64,000 nt of DNA from Marinomonas sp. UCMA 3892 (GTDB lineage: Bacteria; Pseudomonadota; Gammaproteobacteria; Pseudomonadales; Marinomonadaceae). The DNA lies in contig NZ_PTXN01000009.1 of assembly GCF_012726345.1 (NCBI RefSeq), positions 124,001 to 188,000 of the forward strand, given 5' to 3'. Under the pieces are notes generated by a model. It was not told where the DNA came from. It saw nothing but the letters and a program-made list of their open reading frames with translations, and did not search any database. Position numbers and translations under genes: made by a program. Of the stretch, positions 34,618 to 45,180 are shown in pieces (position 1 is the first letter of the stretch; each line of letters begins with the position of its first letter).

Positions 34618-36342
34618 ATGACTAAATTGGAGAAGTACTTTCCTGCTGCGGCTTGGTTAAAAGGCTATTCGCGAGAAGATATGCAAACAGATGCGATGGC
34701 CAGTTTAATAGCCACCATACTGTTGATTCCACAAAGTATGGGTTACGCATTACTGGCAGGGCTGCCAGCCGTAGTAGGTCTTTACGCTGGCATTGTACCA
34801 GCTATTTTATACTCCTTCTTTGGCACTAGCCGAACCTTAGCGGTGGGCCCAGTTGCCGTGACATCCATGATGACAGCCACCATTGCCATGCCGTTTGCTT
34901 TACCTGGCAGTGAGAATTATGCCGCTATCGCCATGATGCTGGCGTTTTTATCTGGGGTGTTTCTGATATTAATGAGCCTGTTTAAAATGGGCTTTTTGTC
35001 TAATTTGCTTAGTCACCCTGTCATTTCTGGCTTTATAAGTGCTTCCGCCATTTTAATTGCAGTGGGTCAATTTAAACACTTAATTGGTGTACAAGCCCAT
35101 GGCAACAACCTCATAGAACTCACGCAAAGTATGATGCAGCACATTAATGACATTAACTTCCCAACAGTCATTTTAAGTGCTATTTCCATCGCATTTTTAA
35201 TACTATTCAAACGCTATTTGACTACTCTTTTAAATAAACTTGGCCTAAAGAAAAATAGCGCCAACATGCTGGGAAAAGCGGGCCCGGTTATCGTTGTCGT
35301 CGTGTCCACAAGCTGCGTTGGATTATTTTCACTAGATTCATTGGGAATAAAGATCGTTGGTGATATTAGCACCAGCTTGCCGACCATCCCCTTTGATAAA
35401 TTCACCTTAGATATGATGCTTGATTTAATTCCTGGTGCCATTCTAATCAGCATTGTAGGCTTTGTTGGATCGGTTTCAGTTGCGCAATCCTTTGCCGCAA
35501 AACGTAAGCAAAATATTAACCCTAATCAAGAACTCATTGGATTAGGGTTAGCTAATTTAAGTGCGGCATTCAGTGCATCTTTCCCTGTTACCGGTGGCTT
35601 TTCACGATCCGTGGTAAATGTCAGCGCCGGAGCGAAAACCCCAATGACAGGCATACTCACTGGGCTGTTGATGCTGGTGACATTACTCTTTTTCACACCA
35701 CTCTTTTATTATCTGCCAACCGCAGTGTTAGCAAGTAGCATCATCATTTCGATTTTGCAGCTTATTGATTATAAAGATTTCTTGAGGTTATACCGCTTTT
35801 CAAAACAAGAAGCATTCGGTCTGTTAGCCACCTTCTTTGTCGTACTCTTAGTTGGTATGGAAACGGGGATAATAGTGGGGGTTTCTTTATCTCTACTGTT
35901 TTTCCTTTGGCATACAAGCCATCCTCATATTGCAGTAGTGGGTCGTCTTCCGGGGACAGAGCACTTCCGTAACGTAAAACGTTTTGAGGTCGAGACTGAC
36001 CCAGAGATCATCACAATACGAATTGATGAAAATCTATTCTTTGCCAATGCCAGAGTACTAGAAGATTACATACTAACCTTGGTTTCCATACATACAGACA
36101 TCAAGCATATGATTTTGATGTGCAATGCTGTCAATATGATTGATGCCAGCGCACTAGATAGTTTAGAAACCATTGATGATAGATTGAAATCCGCTGGCGT
36201 CATGCTGCATTTTTCAGAAATTAAAGGTCCAGTAATGGATAAGCTGGCAGGATCAAGCCTAATAGAAAACCTGAGTGGACAAGTCTTTTTGACCCAGCAC
36301 CAAGCGATAAAAGCCTTAACACTAAAACAAGCGGATGCATAA
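34618..36342 (+). CDS. SulP-family anion transporter with STAS domain
   Basis: A 574-residue inner-membrane transporter. An N-terminal region of 10 or more hydrophobic helices contains the SulP signature around AGLPAVVGLYAGIVPAILYSFFGTSRTLAVGP. The C-terminal STAS domain (about 450-565) reads IITIRIDENLFFANARVLED and IDASALDSLETI. SulP proteins carry sulfate, bicarbonate or dicarboxylates; several marine and cyanobacterial ones are sodium-bicarbonate carriers. The substrate here cannot be told. The gene stands alone between the divergent uvrB and the convergent comEA-like gene. Confidence 0.92.
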   Translation: MTKLEKYFPAAAWLKGYSREDMQTDAMASLIATILLIPQSMGYALLAGLPAVVGLYAGIVPAILYSFFGTSRTLAVGPVAVTSMMTATIAMPFALPGSENYAAIAMMLAFLSGVFLILMSLFKMGFLSNLLSHPVISGFISASAILIAVGQFKHLIGVQAHGNNLIELTQSMMQHINDINFPTVILSAISIAFLILFKRYLTTLLNKLGLKKNSANMLGKAGPVIVVVVSTSCVGLFSLDSLGIKIVGDISTSLPTIPFDKFTLDMMLDLIPGAILISIVGFVGSVSVAQSFAAKRKQNINPNQELIGLGLANLSAAFSASFPVTGGFSRSVVNVSAGAKTPMTGILTGLLMLVTLLFFTPLFYYLPTAVLASSIIISILQLIDYKDFLRLYRFSKQEAFGLLATFFVVLLVGMETGIIVGVSLSLLFFLWHTSHPHIAVVGRLPGTEHFRNVKRFEVETDPEIITIRIDENLFFANARVLEDYILTLVSIHTDIKHMILMCNAVNMIDASALDSLETIDDRLKSAGVMLHFSEIKGPVMDKLAGSSLIENLSGQVFLTQHQAIKALTLKQADA

Positions 36343-36354
36343 TCCGCTTGTTTT
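36325..36354. terminator. Bidirectional terminator spanning the SulP stop codon
   Basis: A perfect 12-bp stem (AACAAGCGGAT / ATCCGCTTGTT) with loop GCATA, whose loop contains the start of the TAA stop. T runs occur on both strands, so it can also end the opposing comEA-like transcript. Confidence 0.8.
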
Positions 36355-36371
36355 AAGTTGTCTAGATAAGG

Positions 36372-36686
36372 CTAATTTTTCGAACTTTCGTCGGTTGTAG
36401 CGACTCGAAGTAAATCCCTGTTGCGAGTCAAAAGTGCATCGCCAATACCTTTAACTTGAGCTAATTGATCAACGGAATCAAAGCCGCCATTAGCATCTCG
36501 ATAAGCAATAATTGCCTCCGCTTTTTTAATCCCAACACCAGACATCACCGCAGCAAACTGAGCAGCAGTTGCAGTATTTATATCCAACGGAGTTGCAGCG
36601 AAAACTGAAACAGGCATAAACGCCAAGGAGATAACCAGAAGTGAGCGAGAAGCAAAAACACACAAAATACGTTTGAAATTAGTCAT
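36372..36686 (-). CDS. ComEA-like helix-hairpin-helix protein
   Basis: A 104-residue secreted protein. The signal peptide (residues 1 to about 30, ending VSVFA-AT) precedes one HhH DNA-binding module: LDINTATAAQFAAVMSGVG, KKAEAIIAYRD, GGFDSVDQLAQVKGIG. This matches the short ComEA proteins of gammaproteobacteria, which bind incoming DNA in the periplasm during natural transformation. I use the ATG at 36686 with AAGGA upstream rather than the one at 36731. Confidence 0.85.
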   Translation of the reverse strand: MTNFKRILCVFASRSLLVISLAFMPVSVFAATPLDINTATAAQFAAVMSGVGIKKAEAIIAYRDANGGFDSVDQLAQVKGIGDALLTRNRDLLRVATTDESSKN

Positions 36687-36740
36687 AGAAAAATCCTTTT
36701 CAAATTCTGTTAAAAAAACAAAAGGTGGCATCTTGCCAAT

Positions 36741-36790
36741 AAAAAACCACTTACTGCGCCAACAAAAGCTGAAACAAGTAAGTGGTTTTA
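36741..36790 (-). terminator. Terminator after pyrF
   Basis: AAACCACTTACT and AGTAAGTGGTTT are 12-base inverted repeats separated by about 22 bases; on the minus strand the stem is followed by a T run (TTTTTTATT). Confidence 0.65.
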
Positions 36791-36835
36791 GAGTAAAAGG
36801 TTTTTAACCAGACTTCAAGGCTCAAGGCGAGCAAT

Positions 36836-37543
36836 TTATGCCATTAAGCCCAAATCAGCATTTGCCTGAGTTAATACTGCAATAGGATCATTTGCCTGTG
36901 TAATAGGACGCCCCATCACAAGATAATGACTACCTGCAGCCATTGCTTCAACTGGTGTCATGATGCGTTTCTGATCGCCTTGATCAGAACCAGCAGGACG
37001 AATACCTGGAGTTACTAAAACAAAGTCTTTACCTAGATCTGCTGACAACATACTGGATTCTTGTGCAGAGCAAACCACACCATCCATTCCTGATGATTTT
37101 GCCAATGCGGCAAGGCGTTTCACATGCTGCTCAGGGGTTGCATCTATACCAATTTCTATAAGGTCACTTTGATCCATACTGGTCAGTACCGTCACGGCGA
37201 TCAGCAAAGTTTTATTATCAGGTAGTTTTTGTAACGCATTAGCAGAGGCCTCCATCATTCGGCGTCCACCTGAAGCATGTACGTTTACCATCCAAACACC
37301 AGCCTTAGCCGCCACACAAACAGCATTGGCAACCGTATTTGGAATATCATGAAATTTAAGATCTAGAAAAATCTCGAATCCTAATTTATGCAGTTCATCC
37401 AAAATCACAGGACCCGCTGTTGTGAATAGCTCCTTGCCGACTTTAACTCGACATTGTTCAGGGTCAAGTCGTTTCGCCATCTCAATAGATTGCGCCATGG
37501 TTGGATAATCTAGGGCAACCACTATAGGGGATTGGCAGCTCAT
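36836..37543 (-). CDS. pyrF: Orotidine 5'-phosphate decarboxylase
   Basis: A 235-residue TIM-barrel enzyme that converts OMP to UMP, the last step of de novo pyrimidine synthesis. The catalytic Asp-x-Lys-x-x-x-Asp motif is at residues 61-66 ([10 protein letters not shown], Lys63), with Asp11 near the N-terminus and the phosphate-binding GIRPAG-DQ loop near 180. Length is normal. It follows lapB on the same strand, as in E. coli and many relatives. Confidence 0.97.
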   Translation of the reverse strand: MSCQSPIVVALDYPTMAQSIEMAKRLDPEQCRVKVGKELFTTAGPVILDELHKLGFEIFLDLKFHDIPNTVANAVCVAAKAGVWMVNVHASGGRRMMEASANALQKLPDNKTLLIAVTVLTSMDQSDLIEIGIDATPEQHVKRLAALAKSSGMDGVVCSAQESSMLSADLGKDFVLVTPGIRPAGSDQGDQKRIMTPVEAMAAGSHYLVMGRPITQANDPIAVLTQANADLGLMA

Positions 37544-37602
37544 TCAGTTGTCCTCTTTCTTTCAGTTTCTATCATTTATAAGTGTCACAATGCAAAGTGG
37601 TT

Positions 37603-38781
37603 TTATTCGCCTTCCAATCCATGAATCGGCTTCACCATGCCCCAATTTTTACAACTTGGACACTGCCAATGCAGTTGATGACCTGGAAAACCGCACTGGC
37701 GGCATTGATATTTGTGTTTTGCTTGAACCAGCTGATCAATCAGCTCAAAGAGAACCACCAAATGTTGCTGGTTGTACCCTTGAGAATCTGCAAGCTGCAA
37801 GCTAATTAGCTCTTTAAAGCCTTTAATTGTTGGGTGCTGCCTTAACTGCTCAACCAAAAACATTTCAGCATAATCTTTATCTGTTTCCATATAATGCTGA
37901 ACAAGCGCCATAATCAACGCTGTAGAAGGTTTTTTCTGGTTCTGTTCTTGTAAGAATTTAATATATCCCCCACTACCCCATACTTTTTGATAACACTCTT
38001 TTAACTTGGGAATAATGATTGAAATGAATTCTGGATCTTGCTCCGCAGCATGCTTTAGCTCTTTAATCGCATCACGATAACGGCCCTGGCTATTTAATAC
38101 ATCAGCAGCACCAATACTTGCTCGAACACAACTAGAATCTACATCTAAGGCATCTTTATAATGTTGGAAGGCCTGCTTCCACTGCTCTTTCTTTTGAAGC
38201 TCTTGCGCCATTTCACAATGAAAATGCGCTAAGCGTTTAATCTCTTTCTTGGTTGGCGTTTCTTTTATCAACTCAGAGCCAATTTGAATAGCCTTATCCC
38301 AGCTTTGCTCAAATTCATAAAGGTCCACGAGCAAGGTAAGTATCTTAGGTTGAAACTCACTTTTTCGTGATGTGGACGCCATATTTAATAACAAGCGACC
38401 CGCTCTATCCAACAAACCTGCCGACATAAAATCACTGGCCAACTCTAACTGCACCATACGCATTTCACGCTGAGATATTTCGGGGCGAGCAAGTAAATTT
38501 TGATGGATGTTAATTGCTTTTTGTATTTCACCTTTTTTACGAAATAAATTGCCTAGTGTTAGATGAATATCAAAAGTATCGGAATTAACTTCTAAGGAAT
38601 CAACAAAAGCATCAATAGCCTCTGAATGTTGATCGTTAAGTAAATGATTAAGGCCTCGAAAATAGTCCGTCGGAATATTTTTTTTAACCTGTTTATTTTT
38701 CTTGGTCGGATTTTTACGCCCCATTGCCCAGCCAACGAAGAGCGCGACAAAAAGAACCAAAAACAACCCAATTTCGGTCAA
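37603..38781 (-). CDS. lapB: Lipopolysaccharide assembly protein B (YciM)
   Basis: A 392-residue membrane-anchored TPR protein: one N-terminal TM helix (about 3-20), a series of tetratricopeptide repeats (about 40-340) and a C-terminal rubredoxin-like metal site (CRQCG...CPSC, 357-380). LapB regulates turnover of LpxC by FtsH and so tunes lipopolysaccharide synthesis. A TTG start is likely: AAGGAG lies eight bases upstream, just past the lapA stop. The lapA-lapB-pyrF order matches E. coli. Confidence 0.93.
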   Translation of the reverse strand: MTEIGLFLVLFVALFVGWAMGRKNPTKKNKQVKKNIPTDYFRGLNHLLNDQHSEAIDAFVDSLEVNSDTFDIHLTLGNLFRKKGEIQKAINIHQNLLARPEISQREMRMVQLELASDFMSAGLLDRAGRLLLNMASTSRKSEFQPKILTLLVDLYEFEQSWDKAIQIGSELIKETPTKKEIKRLAHFHCEMAQELQKKEQWKQAFQHYKDALDVDSSCVRASIGAADVLNSQGRYRDAIKELKHAAEQDPEFISIIIPKLKECYQKVWGSGGYIKFLQEQNQKKPSTALIMALVQHYMETDKDYAEMFLVEQLRQHPTIKGFKELISLQLADSQGYNQQHLVVLFELIDQLVQAKHKYQCRQCGFPGHQLHWQCPSCKNWGMVKPIHGLEGE

Positions 38782-38786
38782 CTCAA

Positions 38787-39110
38787 TTACTCCTTCCCAA
38801 CAGAAAGCTCTTTAGCAATAGAGGCTTTACGCAAGGCATCCACTTCATCTCGTGCTTTTTCGTATTTACGAGTCAACACCCTAATCTGGCGTTCACTACG
38901 CAAATACGTAACAGAGCTGACTAAAAGAGCCACACAAGCTCCTACGGTAAAAGATAGAATGATATAAAGGGCGACGCTTAATTCGGGACCTTGCCAAAAT
39001 ACAAGATCAAGAGGAATAAGTTGCGGATTACGGATGGCAAAAAACACACCCACGGCGAGAAAGAAAACAATGAGTACTGTATAAGTAACTCTTTTCAGCC
39101 ATTTAAGCAT
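38787..39110 (-). CDS. lapA: Lipopolysaccharide assembly protein A (DUF1049)
   Basis: A 107-residue inner-membrane protein with two TM helices (about 5-23 and 43-65) and a C-terminal coiled coil (SERQIRVLTRKYEKARDEV). It works with LapB in LPS assembly. The ATG at 39110 has AGG seven bases upstream; an earlier start at 39125 is less likely. It is co-transcribed with lapB (gap of 5 bases). Confidence 0.9.
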   Translation of the reverse strand: MLKWLKRVTYTVLIVFFLAVGVFFAIRNPQLIPLDLVFWQGPELSVALYIILSFTVGACVALLVSSVTYLRSERQIRVLTRKYEKARDEVDALRKASIAKELSVGKE

Positions 39111-39184
39111 AAAACAACCTACCAAAAATAGAATGGCGTTATTATGCCGTGATAGCTCATAGATTTCGAGGCATAAGACGTAAA

Positions 39185-39493
39185 TTAGTTAAGTTCGTTG
39201 ATCTCACTGTTTTCAGGTAAGTTGACTAACTCTCGCAACTCCTTACCTGGTTTAAAATGAGGTACATATTTCGCACTCAACTCAACAGACTCCCCAGTTT
39301 TAGGGTTTCGGCCTATTCTAGGTGCTCGATAATGTAGAGAAAAACTCCCAAAGCCTCGTATCTCAATGCGCTCACCATTTGCCAAAGAATCAGACATATG
39401 TTCAAGCATTGCTTTGATTGCTTGCTCAACATCTTTCACTGGTAAATGGGATTGCTGATCGATTAGCAGCTCTATCAGCTCAGATTTTGTCAT
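39185..39493 (-). CDS. ihfB: Integration host factor subunit beta
   Basis: A 102-residue HU/IHF-family DNA-bending protein. It starts [17 protein letters not shown] and has the conserved beta-arm [22 protein letters not shown] with the Pro that intercalates into DNA. IhfB pairs with IhfA. Absence of rpsA upstream within the gap (39494-39701) differs from E. coli but occurs in other lineages. IHF could assist the sigma54 promoter at 30319 (inference). Confidence 0.96.
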   Translation of the reverse strand: MTKSELIELLIDQQSHLPVKDVEQAIKAMLEHMSDSLANGERIEIRGFGSFSLHYRAPRIGRNPKTGESVELSAKYVPHFKPGKELRELVNLPENSEINELN

Positions 39494-39701
39494 TACTGTC
39501 CTCGCGACTATAATTTGATCACTGTGTAAGACTAGCTAAATTCAGAAAGAAAGCAATAAGTTAACGCATTTAAAGGCTATTTTTACTCATTTAATTCGAT
39601 CTGAATAGCGAATATTACGAAAGGATGCGTTGCACAACTAGCATAGAAGCGGTCTAGCTTTTATAATATCGCCCATATTTAATACATTGGAAGAAATAAT
39701 A

Positions 39702-40232
39702 ATGAGCTATAGTCAAATCCCTGCGGGCAAAGATGCACCGAACGACATCAACGTTATCATCGAAATCCCAGCACAAGCGAACCCAGTAAAATACGAAGTT
39801 GATAAAGACATGGACGCGCTTGTTGTTGACCGTTTCATGACTGCGCCTATGTTTTACCCTGCAAACTACGGTTACGTGAATAACACTTTAGCTGATGACG
39901 GTGACCCAGTTGATGTATTGGTAATCACACCTTACCCAGTAGTACCAGGCTCTGTTATTCGCTGCCGTCCTGTTGGCGTACTAAACATGTCTGACGAAGC
40001 GGGTATGGACGCTAAATTGGTTGCCGTTCCTCACGAGAAACTAAGCAAAGAATACGGTCATATCCAAGATGTGCAAGACATCCCACAATTGCTACGTGAT
40101 CAAATCGAGCACTTCTTCGAAAACTACAAAACTCTTGAAAAAGGTAAGTGGGTAAAAGTAGAAGGCTGGGCGAACGCAGAAGAAGCGAAAAAAGCCATCG
40201 TTGAAGGCATCGAAGCTTACAACGCTCAATAA
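39702..40232 (+). CDS. ppa: Inorganic pyrophosphatase (family I)
   Basis: A 176-residue soluble pyrophosphatase. It has the family I signature [10 protein letters not shown] with the metal-binding Asp residues, [12 protein letters not shown] and the C-terminal [15 protein letters not shown]. It hydrolyses PPi to drive biosynthesis. The ATG at 39702 is preceded by GGAAG; a TTG at 39687 is not needed. A TATAAT -10 box is at 39662-39667. High use of optimal-looking codons fits a strongly expressed gene. Confidence 0.97.
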   Translation: MSYSQIPAGKDAPNDINVIIEIPAQANPVKYEVDKDMDALVVDRFMTAPMFYPANYGYVNNTLADDGDPVDVLVITPYPVVPGSVIRCRPVGVLNMSDEAGMDAKLVAVPHEKLSKEYGHIQDVQDIPQLLRDQIEHFFENYKTLEKGKWVKVEGWANAEEAKKAIVEGIEAYNAQ

Positions 40233-40260
40233 TTCGTAATCCGCGAATTACTCCTACATA

Positions 40261-40290
40261 AAAAAACCGATCCTAGGATCGGTTTTTTTT
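40261..40290. terminator. Bidirectional terminator between ppa and trxB
   Basis: ACCGATCC-TAGGATCGGT is a perfect palindrome flanked by A6 and T8 tracts. Confidence 0.9.
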
Positions 40291-40306
40291 GATCTTGCAC
40301 TAACGA

Positions 40307-41374
<1,068 letters not shown>

Positions 41375-41441
41375 TTACTAAAATAGGGGCTATCTATCAG
41401 TTTTCAAGCATTGGGCTGGTTTTAACCATCACAACAACTTC

Positions 41442-42182
41442 CTACGAACAAGCCAAGCACTCTGGATCTTGAGTTAAACGCATCTCACGCCATCCGCCCT
41501 CAAAACCATCAAACAGCCTTAATACACCATGTTTGACCTTACCGCAGCCACTTGCCAGCTTTAAAGCTTCAAGAGCCTGATAGACACCTAATAAGCCAAC
41601 AACCGGGGCAATAATTCCGCTCTCATTACAACTTAATTGCTGATCCGACAAAGACGGGTATAAGCATTCATAACAAGGTGTTGAGTGCTGATGATATAAA
41701 AAGCTCACCAACTGCCCTTCCCAACGAATCGCAGCAGCACTGACCAATGGTTTTTTTAAGGATAGACAAGCTCGGTTGATAGCTTGTCTAGCGTTAAAGT
41801 TATCGGTGCAGTCCAACACCACATCCGCTTGCTCTACGGCGTTTAATAAAGAATCACCGGATAATTTTTGTGCGATGGTCTCTACTTTGACAGTTGGGTT
41901 TTTAAGAGCAATTTGCTTCGCCGCGGCATCAACCTTGTTTAAACCGAGCTGACTTTCATCATAAAGTACTTGGCGAGGCAAATTACTGCTTTCTAATTGA
42001 TCGCCATCAGCCAAGGTCAAATGCCCCACACCAGACGTAGCTAAGTAAGTGGCCGCAATATTCCCAAGCCCTCCTAAACCAATGATCAAGACTTTCGCTT
42101 GAGCAAGGTTGAGTTGCCCTTGGATATCAAAATTGGGTAATAATAACTGACGACTATATCGATCTAACTCTGATTCGTTCAT
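41442..42182 (-). CDS. moeB: MoeB/ThiF-family adenylyltransferase
   Basis: A 246-residue E1-like enzyme. It has the nucleotide-binding GLGGLGNIAATYLA, the conserved RQVLYDESQLGLNK, the catalytic Asp in DCTDNF and two CxxC zinc pairs (CYECL and CLAC). MoeB adenylates the C-terminus of MoaD for molybdopterin synthesis; ThiF does the same for ThiS. The RYSRQLLLP start favours MoeB, but there is no moaD or thiS next to it, so specificity is open. The ATG at 42182 has AAGG five bases upstream. Confidence 0.82.
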   Translation of the reverse strand: MNESELDRYSRQLLLPNFDIQGQLNLAQAKVLIIGLGGLGNIAATYLATSGVGHLTLADGDQLESSNLPRQVLYDESQLGLNKVDAAAKQIALKNPTVKVETIAQKLSGDSLLNAVEQADVVLDCTDNFNARQAINRACLSLKKPLVSAAAIRWEGQLVSFLYHQHSTPCYECLYPSLSDQQLSCNESGIIAPVVGLLGVYQALEALKLASGCGKVKHGVLRLFDGFEGGWREMRLTQDPECLACS

Positions 42183-42269
42183 TTTCACCTTACTTTCTTA
42201 CTACTCATCCTGCCCGACCGGTCAATTCTTTGCTAAACTCGCTTAATTATTTTACCCACGAGCATCAAT

Positions 42270-43568
42270 ATGAAGTTTCCCGGCAGACGCAAACTTAAAC
42301 ATTACTTTCCCGTATCACAACCGAAGCCCGTTTTGCCAACATCGGAAGTTCGACCCGATAAAGACACCTATATTGTTGGTTTGGATGAAACCATAGTCGA
42401 CGTAGTCGCAAATGTCTCTGACCAATTTTTAGAGACCTTTAACATCCAAAAAGGCTTATCCAACCTTGTCGATGCTGAAACTGCTTCTGCTATTTATAAT
42501 GAATTAACCGCACAAAACAGTATCTCGGATCATTTTGCCGGCGGTACTATTGGCAACACTATTCATAACTATTCGGTATTAGCCGATGATAAATCTGTAC
42601 TACTTGGTGTTATGTCAGCCAACATCACTTTAGGGTCACCAGCTTACCATTATATTTGTCATACCAGCAGCAAAGTCGATATGAATCACTTACAAGGCGT
42701 ACCTGGTGATATTGGCCGAGGTATTACCTTGATCACACCGGATGGAGAACGCACTTTTGCTATCGCTCCCGGTGACATGGATGAACTAGATGTCGATCAT
42801 ATACCCGAACATATCATTGCAGGAAGTGCAGCATTGGTCACTTGCGCCTATCCATTACGCCACCAAGGCAAACCTATTAAACAAGCTATGTTAAAAGCCT
42901 TGGAATACGCTCACCTGCATCATGTTCCAACCGTATTAACACTCGGCACAAAACACCTAGTAGAAGAAAACCGTGACGAACTGCTCACGCTAATTAAAAA
43001 TTACGTTAATGTATTGGCGATGAACGAATTAGAAGCCGAAGCGTTAACTGGCTTTTCAGATCCGCTACAAGCGGCTAGTGCGATTCTTGAGCATGTGGAT
43101 ATTGTGCTTTTGACCGCAGGACCTGACGGCATGTATTTATGCGGACACACAGACGATGAACTTAAACGTGAAACCACCAACCCAATAAAATCTGGCAGTT
43201 TGGCAGATTTTAACCGCTGGGAATTTAGTCGCCCTATGTTGCGCGAAGCCTGCAAACAACCGGTAAAGGTTTTTTCTCATATAGATCCATATATGGGTGG
43301 CCCAGATAAAATCCGCAACACCAATGGCGCTGGAGATGGCGCGCTATCAGCTTTACTGCATGATATTTCTGCCAATCATTTTCATAAAGAAGTTATTCCA
43401 AATTCCAGCAAACATTTGGCGCCATTTTTAGCCTATTCATCCTTCGCGCAGATCTGTAAGTATTCAAACCGCGTGAGTTATGAAATACTCGCCCAAAACG
43501 CGTCTCGCTTATCCAGAGGACTACCTGAGCGAGAAGACAGTTTAGAAGAAGCTTATTGGGAAAGATAA
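42270..43568 (+). CDS. gsk: Inosine-guanosine kinase
   Basis: A 432-residue PfkB-family sugar/nucleoside kinase that phosphorylates inosine and guanosine. The N-terminus (MKFPGRRKLKHYFPV) and the motifs FAGGTIGNTIHNYSVLADD, NTNGAGDGALSALLHDI and GLPEREDSLEEAYW align almost without gaps to E. coli Gsk (434 residues) as I remember it. Asp in GAGDGA is the catalytic base. It serves purine salvage. It is divergent from moeB and ends at a strong terminator. Confidence 0.95.
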   Translation: MKFPGRRKLKHYFPVSQPKPVLPTSEVRPDKDTYIVGLDETIVDVVANVSDQFLETFNIQKGLSNLVDAETASAIYNELTAQNSISDHFAGGTIGNTIHNYSVLADDKSVLLGVMSANITLGSPAYHYICHTSSKVDMNHLQGVPGDIGRGITLITPDGERTFAIAPGDMDELDVDHIPEHIIAGSAALVTCAYPLRHQGKPIKQAMLKALEYAHLHHVPTVLTLGTKHLVEENRDELLTLIKNYVNVLAMNELEAEALTGFSDPLQAASAILEHVDIVLLTAGPDGMYLCGHTDDELKRETTNPIKSGSLADFNRWEFSRPMLREACKQPVKVFSHIDPYMGGPDKIRNTNGAGDGALSALLHDISANHFHKEVIPNSSKHLAPFLAYSSFAQICKYSNRVSYEILAQNASRLSRGLPEREDSLEEAYWER

Positions 43569-43607
43569 GCTTCAAGACCACTTATTTCAAAACATAATTT
43601 TTAGGCA

Positions 43608-43638
43608 TAAAAAAACCATGCGCTTCGGCATGGTTTTT
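43608..43638. terminator. Terminator between gsk and cheW
   Basis: CCATGC-GCTTCG-GCATGG flanked by A7 on the left and T5 on the right; it can serve both converging genes. Confidence 0.85.
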
Positions 43639-43684
43639 ATCTATGCTCAATAAACAAAGAGCTGCTCAAAAAAAATCTGTTAGC

Positions 43685-44194
43685 TTAATTCATCGCTTCG
43701 ATGCCAAGCGCATCATTGCGTTCAAACATGCGGTTAAGCTCAAGTAAAATAACTAATTCTTCTTCTTTCTGATAAACACCTTGAATGAACTTCAATGCTT
43801 CATCATTACCAACGCTAGGACTTTGCTCAATCTCACCTTGATATAAATAGAATACTTCTTGGACAGCATCAACAAGCAAACCAACCTGCTCGCCATCATG
43901 TTCGATAATAATGATTCGAGTATCATCAGTAATAGTGCACTCTGGCAAACTAAAACGTACTCGAGTATCCACTACCGTCACAACATTACCACGTAAATTA
44001 ACAATGCCTAATACATAAGAAGGCGCACCTGGAACCGGGGCGATTTCACTATAACGTAGCACTTCTTTAATCTGCATGACGTTAATCCCATAGGTTTCGT
44101 CAATCAGCTTAAAAGTTAGATACTGTAACAACTCACCTTTTTTCGATTCAGACAAGGCTTTCCCATTTTCTTTAATAGGCGCTAATTCAGACAT
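43685..44194 (-). CDS. cheW: Chemotaxis coupling protein CheW
   Basis: A 169-residue CheW-domain protein (about residues 20-160) with LTFKLIDETYGINVMQIKEVLRY, VLGIVNLRGNVVTVVD and VGLLVDAVQEV. CheW links chemoreceptors to the CheA kinase. No other chemotaxis gene is in the window, so this is a stand-alone copy whose array partners lie elsewhere. Confidence 0.93.
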   Translation of the reverse strand: MSELAPIKENGKALSESKKGELLQYLTFKLIDETYGINVMQIKEVLRYSEIAPVPGAPSYVLGIVNLRGNVVTVVDTRVRFSLPECTITDDTRIIIIEHDGEQVGLLVDAVQEVFYLYQGEIEQSPSVGNDEALKFIQGVYQKEEELVILLELNRMFERNDALGIEAMN

Positions 44195-44299
44195 GGCTCA
44201 CATCCATATTCAGTTTAATAAAAGTAATGTAGAACTCATCACAAGCTTTGTCTAGTTTAAACAAGTAATGATGAGTCTACGAGCAAAGTTAAGTAACAA

Positions 44300-45169
44300 T
44301 TAGTTGTCTTGTTGTATCCCAACTATTGTCCAATTTCCATTTGCATCAGACATATTTTTTTCCAAATGCCAAATTTCATTGGTATCGGAAGTCTGATCAC
44401 CTTCTTTAATCCAGCCTGAAAACTGCAAAGAAATAGATGCAGTAGAGCCAATATATTCACCACGAACAAGCTCAGCCATCAAAGAGATAACTTCGGTACG
44501 CGGTTTATTATCACCATGGGTCGCACGCTCAGCAACCAAAAGGTTGTAAAGCTCTGGACTAACATAATCCAGAATTTCATCAAAATTATTATCATCCCAC
44601 GCTTTTTGTAGGGTGATGTAATGATTTTTTGCTTCAGCAACAAACGCCTGTTCATTAAATCCAGGTGGAAGTTTAATCTCTGGTTGTGCACCAAAACCGC
44701 TTATTCCAGACATTGGAGAAGGCTGAACATTATCGCGCGTTGAGTTTGGCATTTCGCGGAACATACCATTAGCACCACTTGCTTGAGCCTGAGCGGCAGC
44801 AGCACGGCGTTTTGGCGCGATAAAGAACTTGTAAACCAAGAAACCAATCAAGGCAAATAACATAATATCGCCAAAAGAAATGCCATCAAAAGCACCACTT
44901 CCTAGCAAGGCTGCAAAAAGACCACCAGCCAACAAACCACCTAACAGACCGCCGCCTAAGCCACCCAAAAATCCAGGTTTTTTAGCGCCCGCTGCTGCGT
45001 TCGTCGTACTACTTGTGTTAGCTGCAGTGCTTTTAGGTTTAGAAACAGAATAGCTTTTACCAAAGCTTTTACCGCCACCAAACTTTTTAGCTTGGACATC
45101 CGCACTGTATCCACCTGCACCGATTGCCAAAACAAATGCCATAAACATGGCAAATACTGTTGTTTTCAC
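44300..45169 (-). CDS. Tim44-like domain protein, membrane associated
   Basis: A 289-residue protein: signal-like N-terminal helix (about 1-25), a Ser/Ala-rich linker, a Gly/Leu-rich hydrophobic segment (GLGGGLLGGLLAGGLFAALLG, about 70-90) with a second hydrophobic stretch (LFALIGFLVYKFF), and a C-terminal Tim44-like domain (about 165-289). Many proteobacteria have this gene near housekeeping loci. The role is unknown; a part in membrane or envelope homeostasis is usually suggested. It lies 11 bases after trpS on the same strand. Confidence 0.85.
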   Translation of the reverse strand: MKTTVFAMFMAFVLAIGAGGYSADVQAKKFGGGKSFGKSYSVSKPKSTAANTSSTTNAAAGAKKPGFLGGLGGGLLGGLLAGGLFAALLGSGAFDGISFGDIMLFALIGFLVYKFFIAPKRRAAAAQAQASGANGMFREMPNSTRDNVQPSPMSGISGFGAQPEIKLPPGFNEQAFVAEAKNHYITLQKAWDDNNFDEILDYVSPELYNLLVAERATHGDNKPRTEVISLMAELVRGEYIGSTASISLQFSGWIKEGDQTSDTNEIWHLEKNMSDANGNWTIVGIQQDN

Positions 45170-45180
45170 AAAACTCTCCT